This document shows positions 42,690-51,823 of a stretch of DNA of 64,000 nucleotides, in pieces. Within the stretch, counting starts at the first letter, position 1. Each line of letters starts with the position of its first letter. Location of the stretch: positions 124,001-188,000 of the forward strand of contig JAYPVI010000004.1 in assembly GCA_038134525.1 (NCBI GenBank), written 5' to 3'. Origin of the DNA: GCA-002727735 sp038134525. GTDB taxonomy: Bacteria; Bacteroidota; Bacteroidia; Flavobacteriales_D; Parvicellaceae. Under the pieces are notes generated by a model. That model did no database searches. It saw nothing but the letters and a program-made list of their open reading frames with translations, and was not told the DNA's origin. Made by a program: the position numbers and the translations under genes.

Positions 42690-44940
42690 GTATTAAATTA
42701 AGCGCAGAGCCTGCTCTGAACCATTCAATCTGCTGTTCGTTGTAGGTATGATTTAATAGAATATGATCCGAAGAACCATCCTGATGCAAAACTTCCAACG
42801 TTAATGATTTGTTAGGTGCAAAAGAATCTAGATCTAAAAAGTTGAATGTATCGTCTTCTCGAATCAAATCGTAATCACTTTCATTATCAAAAGTCAATCC
42901 TAACATACCTTGTTTCTTAAGATTGGTTTCATGAATTCGAGCAAATGATTTCACTATTACAGCTGAAACACCCAAATGTCTGGGTTCCATTGCAGCATGC
43001 TCTCTAGATGATCCTTCCCCATAGTTGTGATCACCCACTACTACTGATGGCACTCCTGCAGCTTTATATGCTCTAGCTGTAGCTGGCACTTCTGCCTTAT
43101 CACCAGTTAACTGATTGACTACTTCATTGGCTTCACCGCTGAATGCATTGATGGCTCCAATTAAACAATTATTAGAAATATTATCTAAATGCCCCCTGTA
43201 TCTAAGCCATGGACCAGCCATTGATATATGGTCCGTAGTACATTTACCCTTCGCTTTTATAAGCAATTTAGCTCCTTTAATGTTTTCTCCATTCCAAGCT
43301 GGGAAAGGAGTTAACAGCTGTAATCGCTCAGAGTTAGGATTAACTTCCACATCAATAGAGTTACCGTCTAATGCCGGTTCTTGGTAGCCGTTATCTTTAA
43401 CATCAAACCCTTTCTCTGGAAGTTCAATTCCAACCGGTTCATCTAAATATACATTCTCGCCATTCTCATTCGTTAACGGATCAACAATTGGATTAAAGTC
43501 TAATTTACCGGAAATAGCAATTGCGGCTACCATTTCTGGCGAAGTTACAAAGGCCATGGTATTAGGATTTCCATCTGCTCTTTTTCTAAAATTTCTGTTA
43601 AATGAATGCACAATGGAATTCGTCTCTTGTTTCTCAGCTCCAGGTCTATCCCACTGACCGATACAAGGACCACAAGCATTCGTGAATATTTTAGCTGACT
43701 CAAACTTTTTAAACGTATCAATTAAACCATCCCGTTCAGCCGTATACCTGACTTGTTCTGAACCAGGATTAATACCCAAAATAGCTTTGGGTTTAACTCC
43801 TTTATTGACTGCATCATCAACTATAGATGCTGCACGTGTTAAATCTTCATATGAACTATTTGTACACGAACCAATGAGCGCCCACTCTATATCAGTTGGC
43901 CAATTATTTTTAGATGCCGCTTCTTTCATTTCAGCTACTGGAGTAGCTAAGTCTGGAGTAAAAGGACCATTTAGGTGAGGTGTTAACGTATTGAGGTCGA
44001 TTTCAATAACTTGGTCAAAGTATTTTTCAGGATGTTGATAAACCTCAACATCTCCAGTTAAATGGCCAGCAATTAAATCAGCAGATTTTACTACTTCTTC
44101 TCTCCCAGTTGCATTAAGGTATCTTCTCATAGAATCATCATACCCAAAAGTAGATGTGGTGGCACCAATTTCAGCACCCATATTACATATAGTACCTTTT
44201 CCAGTACAAGAAATAGATTCAGCTCCTTCTCCAAAATACTCCACTATACAACCTGTTCCACCCTTTACAGTAAGGATACCTGCAACTTTTAGAATCACAT
44301 CTTTAGGCGATGTCCATCCGTTCATTTTACCTGTTAACTTTACTCCAATTAGTTTTGGAAATTTTAATTCCCAAGGCATTCCAGCCATAACATCTACCGC
44401 ATCTGCACCTCCTACTCCTATAGCAACCATTCCAAGTCCACCAGCATTAACGGTATGAGAATCAGTTCCTATCATCATGCCACCAGGAAATGCATAATTT
44501 TCTAAAACAACTTGATGTATAATTCCAGCTCCAGGTTTCCAAAACCCAATACCGTATTTATTACAAACTGAACTAAGAAAGTTGTATACTTCATTATTTT
44601 TATTGATGGCTTCTTGTAAATCTTTATCTGCACCTATTCTAGCCTGAATTAAATGATCAGCATGAACTGTTGATGGAACGGCCGCTTTTTGTTTACCCGC
44701 TTGCATAAATTGAAGCAATGCCATTTGGGCAGTAGCATCTTGCATAGCAACACGATCTGGAGCAAAATCCACATAAGAAGCCCCTCTTTCATAAACTTCT
44801 TTAGCTTCTCCGTCCCACAAATGGGTATAAAGAATTTTTTCAGAAAGGGTTAATGGTTTTTTTAAAAGTTTTCTTGCCGCTTCAATTTTATGAGGATATA
44901 ACTCATAAAGCTTTTTAATCATTTCTAGATCGAATACCAT
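42673..44940 (-). CDS. acnA: Aconitate hydratase
   Basis: The 755-residue protein is a mitochondrial-type aconitase that isomerises citrate and isocitrate in the TCA cycle. The 4Fe-4S ligands lie in ALIGSCTNSSYEDL and TNACGPCIGQWDRPG. Other marks are VPSTVHADHLIQA, GTDSHTVNAGGLGM, AFVTSPEMVAAIAISG, and the C-terminal swivel domain with GDHNYGEGSSREHAAMEPRH. Length is in the normal range for this class. A TATTTTCG box about 25 bases upstream on the minus strand is one base off the -7 consensus. Confidence 0.97.
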   Translation of the reverse strand: MVFDLEMIKKLYELYPHKIEAARKLLKKPLTLSEKILYTHLWDGEAKEVYERGASYVDFAPDRVAMQDATAQMALLQFMQAGKQKAAVPSTVHADHLIQARIGADKDLQEAINKNNEVYNFLSSVCNKYGIGFWKPGAGIIHQVVLENYAFPGGMMIGTDSHTVNAGGLGMVAIGVGGADAVDVMAGMPWELKFPKLIGVKLTGKMNGWTSPKDVILKVAGILTVKGGTGCIVEYFGEGAESISCTGKGTICNMGAEIGATTSTFGYDDSMRRYLNATGREEVVKSADLIAGHLTGDVEVYQHPEKYFDQVIEIDLNTLTPHLNGPFTPDLATPVAEMKEAASKNNWPTDIEWALIGSCTNSSYEDLTRAASIVDDAVNKGVKPKAILGINPGSEQVRYTAERDGLIDTFKKFESAKIFTNACGPCIGQWDRPGAEKQETNSIVHSFNRNFRKRADGNPNTMAFVTSPEMVAAIAISGKLDFNPIVDPLTNENGENVYLDEPVGIELPEKGFDVKDNGYQEPALDGNSIDVEVNPNSERLQLLTPFPAWNGENIKGAKLLIKAKGKCTTDHISMAGPWLRYRGHLDNISNNCLIGAINAFSGEANEVVNQLTGDKAEVPATARAYKAAGVPSVVVGDHNYGEGSSREHAAMEPRHLGVSAVIVKSFARIHETNLKKQGMLGLTFDNESDYDLIREDDTFNFLDLDSFAPNKSLTLEVLHQDGSSDHILLNHTYNEQQIEWFRAGSALNLIRANAN

Positions 44941-45000
44941 GTTTTAATTTTAGATACCGAAAATAGAAAAATGTATCGATTTTAAAAAACGAAAAACCAG

Positions 45001-45696
45001 TTAAAGTAGAATATTTTTTATCTCAGATAAGGCTATTACTTCTTTCCATATCAACCTATTATGTTTAAATTTATTAGGGTTGAAAAATATACATTTCATT
45101 TTAACTCCGATTGCACCAGTTATATCGGTATTTATGTCATCTCCTATCATAACTGACTCGACTACATTTGCATCTGCCTTTTCCATGGCAAATTGAAAAA
45201 TTTTTGGGTCGGGCTTCTTTACGCCTACTGCTTCTGAGGTAATTACCTGCTTAAAATAAGGAAGAAGTTTTGAATTTTTCAATTTAATCCATTGGACTTC
45301 TTCAAATCCATTCGTAATGATATGCATTTGATAGTGTCCACTTAATGCCTCAAGTAATTCTAATGTTCCATCGATTAAAATAGTTCTAGTAGGTGAATTT
45401 TTTACATAATCATTTCCTAAATCTACAGCCAATTCATGATCGTCTATTCCAAAAAAGTGAAGCGTCTTTAAAAATCGTTCAGATCTCAACTTTTCTTTTG
45501 TGATTAGATTATTTCTATAGTTTTCCCAACATTGATGATTTATCTTTTTGTACACTTTTATAAACTCATTTTGAAGGGAGATACCTCTCTGATGCAGCTT
45601 GTGAACATGATATAAGTTGACCAATTCTTCATGAGAATTAGTTTCAAAATCCCACAATGTCCGATCCAAATCAAAAAACAAGTGTTTAATCCCCAT
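45001..45696 (-). CDS. HAD hydrolase of the YjjG type (pyrimidine 5'-nucleotidase)
   Basis: The 231-residue protein has all HAD motifs: FFDLDRTLWDF (Asp9 and Asp11 catalytic) at the start, MHIITNGFEEVQ (motif II), GVKKPDPKIFQFAMEK with the motif III Lys, and VMIGDDINTDITGA (motif IV). The TLWDFETNS cap pattern is that of YjjG-like nucleotidases acting on noncanonical pyrimidine nucleotides. It begins right at the stop of the upstream small membrane protein and lies in a group with upp, which fits pyrimidine salvage. Confidence 0.85.
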   Translation of the reverse strand: MGIKHLFFDLDRTLWDFETNSHEELVNLYHVHKLHQRGISLQNEFIKVYKKINHQCWENYRNNLITKEKLRSERFLKTLHFFGIDDHELAVDLGNDYVKNSPTRTILIDGTLELLEALSGHYQMHIITNGFEEVQWIKLKNSKLLPYFKQVITSEAVGVKKPDPKIFQFAMEKADANVVESVMIGDDINTDITGAIGVKMKCIFFNPNKFKHNRLIWKEVIALSEIKNILL

Positions 45697-46154
45697 TAAT
45701 GAAAAATAAAATGATTGAGGTAGGCTAATAATGAAGAGGTAAAAACTAATAAAGCTGTAACATAAAAGTAGGTAAACTTTCTTTTCCCGTAAAACTTAAC
45801 TACGACAAAAGTACCAATTGGTATGGAAAGAAATAAAGGTGCAAGTGTACATAACAGAAAAAAACCACCATTAGAGTTTTTAATTTTGACAATAATCTTA
45901 TTTCTCTTTTTAATCTTATTTCTTCTTTTTTTCTTGGATTTAAAGTATGATACCCATTTAGAAGTGGAATTAGAATGAAATATTGCTTTAGCAATGAAAA
46001 AAAAAACATTAAAACAAAAAACAGCACCAAGAGTGGATGAAGCTAAAATTTCTGTGAAATCTAAATTGGTTGTCGCTTCAGCAATAGACGCTGCAAAGAG
46101 AAATTTTACATGAGCTAAAAAAAATACATATATGTACAGAGACCAACTACTCAT
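45696..46154 (-). CDS. Small membrane protein with a basic loop, unknown
   Basis: About 152 residues from the ATG at 46154, which overlaps the end of upp by eight bases; the longer frame would reach 44 bases into upp. There are about four hydrophobic segments, and after the first two lies a very basic stretch (SKKKRRNKIKKRNKIIVKIK) that should face the cytoplasm. I do not recognise a family. Its position between upp and the YjjG-like gene suggests only co-transcription. Confidence 0.6.
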   Translation of the reverse strand: MSSWSLYIYVFFLAHVKFLFAASIAEATTNLDFTEILASSTLGAVFCFNVFFFIAKAIFHSNSTSKWVSYFKSKKKRRNKIKKRNKIIVKIKNSNGGFFLLCTLAPLFLSIPIGTFVVVKFYGKRKFTYFYVTALLVFTSSLLAYLNHFIFH

Positions 46155-46806
46155 CCTTCTTTGTTCCAAAAGCAAGGTCACCAGCATCACCTAATCCAGG
46201 AACGATATAAGATTCTTTAGTCATCTCTGGATCAACGGCTCCAACCCATATGGTTGTATTTTCTGGGAGGTTGTTTCTCACAAGGTCTACTCCTTCTTGA
46301 CTAGCAATTACACTCACCACATGAATTTTTTTTGGAACACCTCTTTTTAATAGCGCTTTATAAGCCAAAACCATCGATCTACCTGAAGCTAGCATAGGAT
46401 CATTTAATAGAATGGTTTTATCTGTTAAATTGGGACTAGACATGTACTCAATCTCTACTTCAAATTCGTCTTTAGAAGTGTGTTTTCTGTAGGCCGAAAT
46501 AAAACAATTCTCAGCTGAATCAAAATAATTTAATAACCCTTGGTGAAGTGGTAATCCAGCTCTTAAAATAGTAGCTAAAACAAGCGGTTCATCAATTAAA
46601 TTCATGTTTGCCTTTCCCAATGGAGTAACGATATCTTTATTGCAATAATTTAAATGTCTACTAATTTCTAATGCAGTAATTTCACCTAATCTTTCAAGAT
46701 TGCGTCTAAATCTCATAGTATCAGATTGAATATTTTTATCTCTTAATTCCGATAGAAATGTATTGTATATTGAATTGCTTTCTTGAAAGTTAATTACGGT
46801 AGGCAT
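46147..46806 (-). CDS. upp: Uracil phosphoribosyltransferase
   Basis: The 219-residue protein salvages uracil with PRPP to make UMP. It has LGEITALEISRHLNY, VLATILRAGLPLHQGLLNYF, LNDPMLASGRSMVLAYKAL, in which the PRPP loop is LNDPMLASG, and the C-terminal VPGLGDAGDLAFGTKK, typical of bacterial Upp. First gene of a three-gene group with the small membrane protein and the YjjG-like phosphatase, each overlapping the next. Confidence 0.95.
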   Translation of the reverse strand: MPTVINFQESNSIYNTFLSELRDKNIQSDTMRFRRNLERLGEITALEISRHLNYCNKDIVTPLGKANMNLIDEPLVLATILRAGLPLHQGLLNYFDSAENCFISAYRKHTSKDEFEVEIEYMSSPNLTDKTILLNDPMLASGRSMVLAYKALLKRGVPKKIHVVSVIASQEGVDLVRNNLPENTTIWVGAVDPEMTKESYIVPGLGDAGDLAFGTKKDE

Positions 46807-46877
46807 TTTCTGTATTTTTATCTAAAAATAAAAATTTAGTTTTTGATGTTAAAGTAATTGAGGTATAATAACAAATT

Positions 46878-48155
46878 TTAAGACGACCAACTTTCTTCAA
46901 AAACCTCACGCCAACCATTCCATCTATCTAGATTAGATATCGATTCATTATGCCAAATTGAAGTGAACGTACCATTTACATCTTTAATATTATTTCGTAG
47001 AGTTTGTATTATTGAAACAGCTTTTTCTGTATTCAATTGAAGTTGATCTTTTAGCACACCATCCATGTATGCAAAAGGGTGAATCTTCAACTTCGTTTGA
47101 ATTTCATTTTCTAAATCAAAAAAATAAAAAGGAGTACAAGTACCTGCCCTAAAGCCAATTTGATCAGCATAACCCATACTGTAGTCATGAGATATTCCAA
47201 ATGACAATAAATGCTGGTATGACATTGGCATTCTGAATTTTAAAAAATGAAAACGACTATGAAGAACAGATTCACCAACTATGTTCTCTAATCTTTTCTT
47301 TTCTTCACCTAGCTTTTTGTGATTTTTACCTGAAGCATAAGATGGGTGAATACCTACTATAGCTGTTTTCTTCAACTCACTTACCAATGATATCATTTTA
47401 GGGTGGTTAAAAGGAATATTCTTATCGTATTTGGCATAATCGCCCAACAACAAAAAATATATTAAGTCCAATTTGTTTTTTTGACCAAACCTTCGAAGAT
47501 ATTCATACGTGTCATAAGGATCGTTTGCAGTACCTTTATACAGATTAAATCGCTGTTTAAATTTAGACTGATTTAGAATACTGTCTTTTATAGTTCCAGC
47601 AGCAGTTCGTATAAAACCCTTGTATTTAAAAGCATATGCATTATCTACATCAATGGTACAATACTGATTGAATTGTCTTGAAATCTTATAATTAGAATTA
47701 AATTGGAGATTGAGTTGATCAATTAAATTGATCACCCACTGATCTACAACAGGTTCAAAATGCTGGTTTTCTTTAACTAGTATCGATTGGCTAGCTATAA
47801 ATCTACCATGTATGTCAACTTGAGATGAATTATATTCTTCCATTCTAGAGATGAGGTAAAATATAGCACTAAAAACATCGAATGGATGATTGCCATAATC
47901 CTTTTGAAATAAACAGAAGTAAGGCAAATTAGAGTCTACATTGGGCTTAACTTGGGCTTTAGCATGTAACAAACCTGATGGGGAAATTTGATAGGATTTG
48001 ATTTGTAATTCTTCATCTGTATAATTGATCACATGATCAGTTAAAGAAGAAACATCAGTAGAAATTTGATACGGTATTTGCGCTATTTCTTTAAATATGA
48101 AGTCTACTGTATATTTTAGCCGATTGGAATTATTTTTGGTAAATATTGATATCAT
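46878..48155 (-). CDS. Polysaccharide deacetylase-like protein (DUF7033 type)
   Basis: The 425-residue protein has an N-terminal part with FCLFQKDYGNHPFDVFSAIF and YLISRMEEYN, a feature of a Bacteroidota family (DUF7033) placed before a NodB-like domain. The C-terminal half has CTIDVDNAYAFKYKG, IVGIHPSYASGKNHKKL and SRFHFLKFRMPMSYQHLLSFG, then HDYSMGYADQIGFRAGTC. The T-x-DVD-x-A and H-P-S-x-x motifs fit a metal-dependent carbohydrate de-N-acetylase fold. It overlaps the second wecB by four bases, so it probably acts on the glycan or precursor served by that epimerase. Confidence 0.8.
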   Translation of the reverse strand: MISIFTKNNSNRLKYTVDFIFKEIAQIPYQISTDVSSLTDHVINYTDEELQIKSYQISPSGLLHAKAQVKPNVDSNLPYFCLFQKDYGNHPFDVFSAIFYLISRMEEYNSSQVDIHGRFIASQSILVKENQHFEPVVDQWVINLIDQLNLQFNSNYKISRQFNQYCTIDVDNAYAFKYKGFIRTAAGTIKDSILNQSKFKQRFNLYKGTANDPYDTYEYLRRFGQKNKLDLIYFLLLGDYAKYDKNIPFNHPKMISLVSELKKTAIVGIHPSYASGKNHKKLGEEKKRLENIVGESVLHSRFHFLKFRMPMSYQHLLSFGISHDYSMGYADQIGFRAGTCTPFYFFDLENEIQTKLKIHPFAYMDGVLKDQLQLNTEKAVSIIQTLRNNIKDVNGTFTSIWHNESISNLDRWNGWREVFEESWSS

Positions 48156-49294
48156 CCAAATTGATTGAGCATTTCTTTCAATATAAATTCCGCTGCATTT
48201 CCATCACCAAATACAGGTGGGAAATTTAAACTTTTAGCATTCAAATAATGATCTACTGCATTTAGAATTTTATTTTGATCCGTATCTGTTATTGTTGCAC
48301 TTTTTGCTTTTACAATTTCCACCCACTCCGTTTGAGGTCTTAAAATAACACATGGTTTTTGAAAGAAATAAGCTTCTTTTTGAACCCCTCCACTATCTGT
48401 AATGATTAAGGTTGCATTCTTTTCTAATGCGATCATGTCTAAAAAAGAAGCAGGAGGGATAATTTTTATGTGTTTAGATTGATTAACCTTCTCTTTTAAG
48501 TCTTGATCTAATAAAGCTTCCTTCATTTTCAATGTTCTTGGGTGTAAAGGAAGTACTATTGATATATTGTGCTTTTGAACAAGAGCTAAGAACGATGAAA
48601 AAATATCATTTATTTTCTCTGTATTATCCGTATTATCATTTCGATGAACCGTAGCTAGAATATAAGGAGACTCTTCTAAACCTAAATGAGGCAAAATAGT
48701 CGATTTTTGATCACTAAGCTCTGAGAAATAAATACTGTTATCGTACATCACATCTCCACAGTGGTAAATATTAGGTTTATCAGCAGAGGCCTTTTGACTT
48801 AAATTAGAAGAAAACCCTTCATTTATCAAATTTTGATAGCCTGTTACTGTTGGAGAAAACAAAAGCGTTGAAGCATGATCACACATTATTCTATTAATTT
48901 CTTCAGGCATTTTTTTATTAAACGACCTTAAGCCAGCTTCAATATGAACAATAGGAACATGAATTTTAGATGCTGCTATTGCAGAAGCAAGAGTAGAGTT
49001 CGTGTCACCATAAACTACAATAGCATCTGCGTTTTGTTCTAACAAAACATGTTCTATTTTATCTATCATTATGGCAGTTTGTTTACCATGAGAAGATGAA
49101 CCCACATTTAAATTTATGGAAGGTTTTGGAATGTTTAATTCTTTGAAAAATACATCGGACATATTCTGATCATAATGTTGACCAGTATGGAGTATAATCT
49201 CTTCAATTTGAGGAAATTTATTTTTAATAACTCTTGAAATAGCAGCTGCTTTTATGATTTGAGGTCTAGCACCTACAACAGTTATAATTTTCAT
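48152..49294 (-). CDS. wecB: UDP-N-acetylglucosamine 2-epimerase (non-hydrolysing), second copy
   Basis: The 380-residue protein has TVVGARPQIIKAAAISR, ILHTGQHYDQNMSDVFFKEL, VYGDTNSTLASAIAA, HIEAGLRSFNKKMPEEINR and TDSGGVQKEAYFFQKPCV, the complete WecB/MnaA set. It differs from the copy at 28192, which has GDVNSST and EETTY at the same places, so the two are old paralogues. It lies one base from radC and overlaps the deacetylase-like gene by four bases. It should supply UDP-ManNAc or a related sugar for an envelope glycan. Confidence 0.93.
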   Translation of the reverse strand: MKIITVVGARPQIIKAAAISRVIKNKFPQIEEIILHTGQHYDQNMSDVFFKELNIPKPSINLNVGSSSHGKQTAIMIDKIEHVLLEQNADAIVVYGDTNSTLASAIAASKIHVPIVHIEAGLRSFNKKMPEEINRIMCDHASTLLFSPTVTGYQNLINEGFSSNLSQKASADKPNIYHCGDVMYDNSIYFSELSDQKSTILPHLGLEESPYILATVHRNDNTDNTEKINDIFSSFLALVQKHNISIVLPLHPRTLKMKEALLDQDLKEKVNQSKHIKIIPPASFLDMIALEKNATLIITDSGGVQKEAYFFQKPCVILRPQTEWVEIVKAKSATITDTDQNKILNAVDHYLNAKSLNFPPVFGDGNAAEFILKEMLNQFG

Positions 49295-49972
49295 TTATAA
49301 TACGATGTTTTGATCTTTAAAGCTAAAATAGCTATTATCTGCAATAATGATATGATCCAATAATTTTATATCAAAAATTTTGGAAGCTTGAAGTAGTTTT
49401 TTTGTAATTGAAATATCGGATTGGCTAGGTTGAATATTTCCAGATGGATGATTATGTAAAATGATAAAAGATGTACTTTCATTAGCTATTAATTTTTGGA
49501 AAACAACCCTTATATCAACAATAGTTGATGTTAATCCACCAGAAAAAAGATGAATGACGTCAATTACCTTTGATTGCTGATTTAAGCAAATCATCCAAAA
49601 CTTTTCAGTTGATAGACCAATAAACTTACTTTTCATAAACTGAAATACCATAGCGCTATTTACTAGTTTAACATCTCTTGAATGAGGAAATTGAATTCGT
49701 TTTGACAATTCCAATGCAGCTATAATTTTAGCCGATTTAGTCTCACCTAAGCCATTTACTTGACATAAATCTTTCACTTCCATTTGATAAAGATGATGCC
49801 ATTTATTATGAGTAATTTTTTTGATCTCATTAACAATATGGTGAACATGATAATCCCCACTACCATTACCAATCATCACCATAAGTAATTCACTACATGA
49901 AAGAGAGGATTTTCCTAATTTGATTAACCTTTCTTTGGGAAGGGTTGAATAAGATGATTTTAAGTTTTGCAT
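49295..49972 (-). CDS. radC: RadC family JAB-domain protein
   Basis: The 225-residue protein has a helix-hairpin-helix-like N-terminal part (CQVNGLGETKSAKIIAALEL) and the JAMM metal motif H173-x-H175-x7-S183-x2-D186 in ILHNHPSGNIQPSQSD, matching RadC/YeeS proteins. Despite the name, a role in DNA repair is not established. It is the first gene of a group with wecB and the deacetylase-like gene, one base ahead of wecB, which is probably just transcriptional grouping. Confidence 0.92.
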   Translation of the reverse strand: MQNLKSSYSTLPKERLIKLGKSSLSCSELLMVMIGNGSGDYHVHHIVNEIKKITHNKWHHLYQMEVKDLCQVNGLGETKSAKIIAALELSKRIQFPHSRDVKLVNSAMVFQFMKSKFIGLSTEKFWMICLNQQSKVIDVIHLFSGGLTSTIVDIRVVFQKLIANESTSFIILHNHPSGNIQPSQSDISITKKLLQASKIFDIKLLDHIIIADNSYFSFKDQNIVL

Positions 49973-50024
49973 ATTCGTAACCTAAAATCCAAAACATATT
50001 TTATTTATGTTCTTGTTTACTCTA

Positions 50025-50636
50025 TCAATTATTGATCAGAATTACTTTAGTACCCACAAAAATATGATTATACAGTTCTATAACATCCTCATTTTTCATA
50101 CGAATACAACCATGAGAGCTAGGTTGCCCTATAGTCGCTTCATCACTAGTTCCATGAATGTAAATTCCTCTTGCAAAGGTATCATACTTTTTCCCTTTGT
50201 TTACACCCTGCTGAAGCCCTTTTAAACTCAATACTCTGGATGTAATTTCATCCTTATTTGATGAAACTTCAGTCGTATTAATAGAAACTACTTTACCCGT
50301 ATTTTTTTTATTCACAAATAAAGTAGCCGCAGGAGCTTCATCTCCTATTTTTTCTGCAATTTGGTGTAGTCCAGTTGGAGTTTTATAACTTCCCATCAAA
50401 TTCCCAGCTCCTTTTGATGAAGTGGAAATTGAATAGGTTGAAACAATATGGTTTTTTTTAATATGGTACAGCCTTTGTCTTTTAATTCCTATATAAACAA
50501 ATTCGTTTAAGTCTTCATAGGGATATAAAACTGAAGTATAATCCAATATCAGATCCAATAAGGCAGCATCAGAAGAAGAATTTTGACTGCTAATAGAAAA
50601 AGAAATAAATATATATAAAATGGCTAGGCATTTCAT
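50025..50636 (-). CDS. Exported L,D-transpeptidase (YkuD domain)
   Basis: The 203-residue protein has a short signal peptide (MKCLAILYIFISFSISS) and a YkuD domain with GIYIHGTSDEATIGQ and SSHGCIRMKNEDVIELY, where the Cys is the catalytic nucleophile and the upstream His in IHGT is conserved. The enzyme forms or remodels 3-3 crosslinks in peptidoglycan, or attaches proteins to it. Its start is 16 bases after the rpsT terminator T-run, so it must have its own promoter or depend on read-through; a TACTTTTA box close to the start is a weak candidate. Confidence 0.9.
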   Translation of the reverse strand: MKCLAILYIFISFSISSQNSSSDAALLDLILDYTSVLYPYEDLNEFVYIGIKRQRLYHIKKNHIVSTYSISTSSKGAGNLMGSYKTPTGLHQIAEKIGDEAPAATLFVNKKNTGKVVSINTTEVSSNKDEITSRVLSLKGLQQGVNKGKKYDTFARGIYIHGTSDEATIGQPSSHGCIRMKNEDVIELYNHIFVGTKVILINN

Positions 50637-50652
50637 AACTTAAAAGTAGCAC

Positions 50653-50679
50653 AAAAAAAAAGAGCCCATTGGACTCTTT
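50653..50679 (-). terminator. Rho-independent terminator of the tRNA-Glu/rpsT transcript
   Basis: Read on the minus strand, AAAGAGTCC and GGGCTCTTT form a nine-pair stem (one G-U pair) around a three-base AAT loop, followed directly by a run of about eight T. It lies 23 bases after the rpsT stop codon. On the plus strand no T-run follows, so it works in the minus direction only. Confidence 0.8.
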
Positions 50680-50701
50680 CAAAATTTGAATGGAAAAAGA
50701 A

Positions 50702-50953
50702 TTAAAGGGAGTTCACATGCTTAGTTAGCTTTGATTTCAAATTAGCTGCTTTATTGCTATGAATAATGTTATTCTTTGCTAATTTGTCAATCATTGAACT
50801 TACAAATACTAGTAAACCTTGAGCATCTTTTTTATCAGAAGTTTCTCTTAATTTCTGAATTGCAGTTCGAGCTGATTTATGCTGATACTTGTTTCTCAAC
50901 ATTTTTTCTTTACTCGACTTAATTCTCTTTATAGCTGATTTATGATTTGCCAT
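50702..50953 (-). CDS. rpsT: 30S ribosomal protein S20
   Basis: The 83-residue protein has the S20 pattern MANHKSAIKRIKSSKEKMLR with many basic residues, and HSNKAANLKSKLTKHV at the end, fitting three helices that bind the 5' domain of 16S rRNA. The start codon is only 20 bases from the 3' end of tRNA-Glu on the same strand, so both are probably on one primary transcript that is cut at the tRNA. Confidence 0.96.
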   Translation of the reverse strand: MANHKSAIKRIKSSKEKMLRNKYQHKSARTAIQKLRETSDKKDAQGLLVFVSSMIDKLAKNNIIHSNKAANLKSKLTKHVNSL

Positions 50954-50973
50954 AATATTTTCTATTTTTTTAG

Positions 50974-51045
50974 TAGCCCGTAGGGGAATCGAACCCCTGT
51001 TTCCAGGATGAAAACCTGGCGTCCTAACCCCTAGACGAACGGGCC
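50974..51045 (-). tRNA. tRNA-Glu (anticodon TTC)
   Basis: On the minus strand a full cloverleaf can be drawn: acceptor GGCCCGT with ACGGGCT (first pair G-U), D-arm GTCTAGGGGTTAGGAC, anticodon stem CCAGG/CCTGG with loop TTTTCAT (anticodon TTC), and T-arm AGGGG-TTCGATT-CCCCT. The discriminator base is A. CCA is not encoded. Length is 72 bases. Confidence 0.96.
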
Positions 51046-51063
51046 ATTCAAATTAATGGTTGG

Positions 51064-51092
51064 CAAATTTAGTTTTTTTTTCACTTACTCAA
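51064..51092 (-). promoter_or_regulatory. Promoter of the tRNA-Glu/rpsT transcript (Bacteroidota type)
   Basis: On the minus strand, TTG (51092-51090), an 18-base spacer and TAAATTTG (51071-51064) fit the TTG-N17-23-TAnnTTTG consensus. The predicted start is near 51056, about 11 bases before the mature tRNA. It lies in the gap after the hypothetical gene ending at 51119. Confidence 0.65.
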
Positions 51093-51118
51093 AATAAATT
51101 TGCCTATAAATCTACCAT

Positions 51119-51820
51119 TTAAGACTCTATCTCATCATTATTTTTTTCAAACACAAAACCTAAGCGCTTTCCAGTTCTCAATTTCAGTGTATCACTCACC
51201 AGTCTAACTTGATCAACAGAAACCTCTTTTACAAGATCGTATGAAGGAACTAAAAGATCAAAATCGAGAGAGTATAAAATAGATGATTGGACAACAGATT
51301 TCAGTTTGTCTTTATCAACTGTAGAATGAATAAAATCATTATACAAAAAACCAAGCTGTCTTTTGCCTTGAACCATGAAATGATTTTCGTGATTGATAAA
51401 AATACGTCCAATTAAATATCCAAGGTCATTTACTCTATTATACTTGAAGGAGTCATTCAAAAAGTTATAAATATTGATTAAACCACAAAATCCTCTATTT
51501 GGATTTTCTTCAAGGTAACTGCTTTTCCATAAACTATTATGCATAGCAAACTTAAAAACATTACTATGCATTTGGAATATTAATAAATCACCTGACACTC
51601 TAAGTTGAGCTTCAAATTCTCCAGAATCTTTATATTCAATTACTACCCTATCATCTACTTTTGACATTCTATCTTTCAAATCATCACCAACTTCTTTTAA
51701 CACATTTTTTAATACTTTAAAATTGAGAATAATGTTATTAAAAACATCTTGTTTCATTACACTTTTATCTTTGATCAATTCAAAAAGTAAATCTTGATTT
51801 TTTTTATAGTCCATATTCAA
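51119..51820 (-). CDS. Conserved hypothetical protein downstream of proS
   Basis: The 233-residue protein has no signal peptide or membrane segment. The N-terminal third is helical and charged (NFKVLKNVLKEVGDDLKDRM), the middle has mixed strands with LRVSGDLLIFQMHSNVFKF and NPNRGFCGLINIYNFLND, and the C-terminal part contains VQSSILYSLDFDLLVPSYDL. I do not recognise a family by name. It begins three bases after the proS stop and is thus probably co-transcribed with it. Function unknown. Confidence 0.75.
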   Translation of the reverse strand: MNMDYKKNQDLLFELIKDKSVMKQDVFNNIILNFKVLKNVLKEVGDDLKDRMSKVDDRVVIEYKDSGEFEAQLRVSGDLLIFQMHSNVFKFAMHNSLWKSSYLEENPNRGFCGLINIYNFLNDSFKYNRVNDLGYLIGRIFINHENHFMVQGKRQLGFLYNDFIHSTVDKDKLKSVVQSSILYSLDFDLLVPSYDLVKEVSVDQVRLVSDTLKLRTGKRLGFVFEKNNDEIES

Positions 51821-51823
51821 ATA

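Noticed and set aside
42673..44940. Several frames of 90-100 codons antisense to aconitase
   Set aside because: Long antisense frames are expected over a conserved gene with regular codon use. They have no start context, no domain and no promoter.
45696..46190. The longer start of the small membrane protein at 46190
   Set aside because: It would overlap upp by 44 bases with a poor N-terminus; ATG at 46154 gives an eight-base overlap and a clean hydrophobic start.
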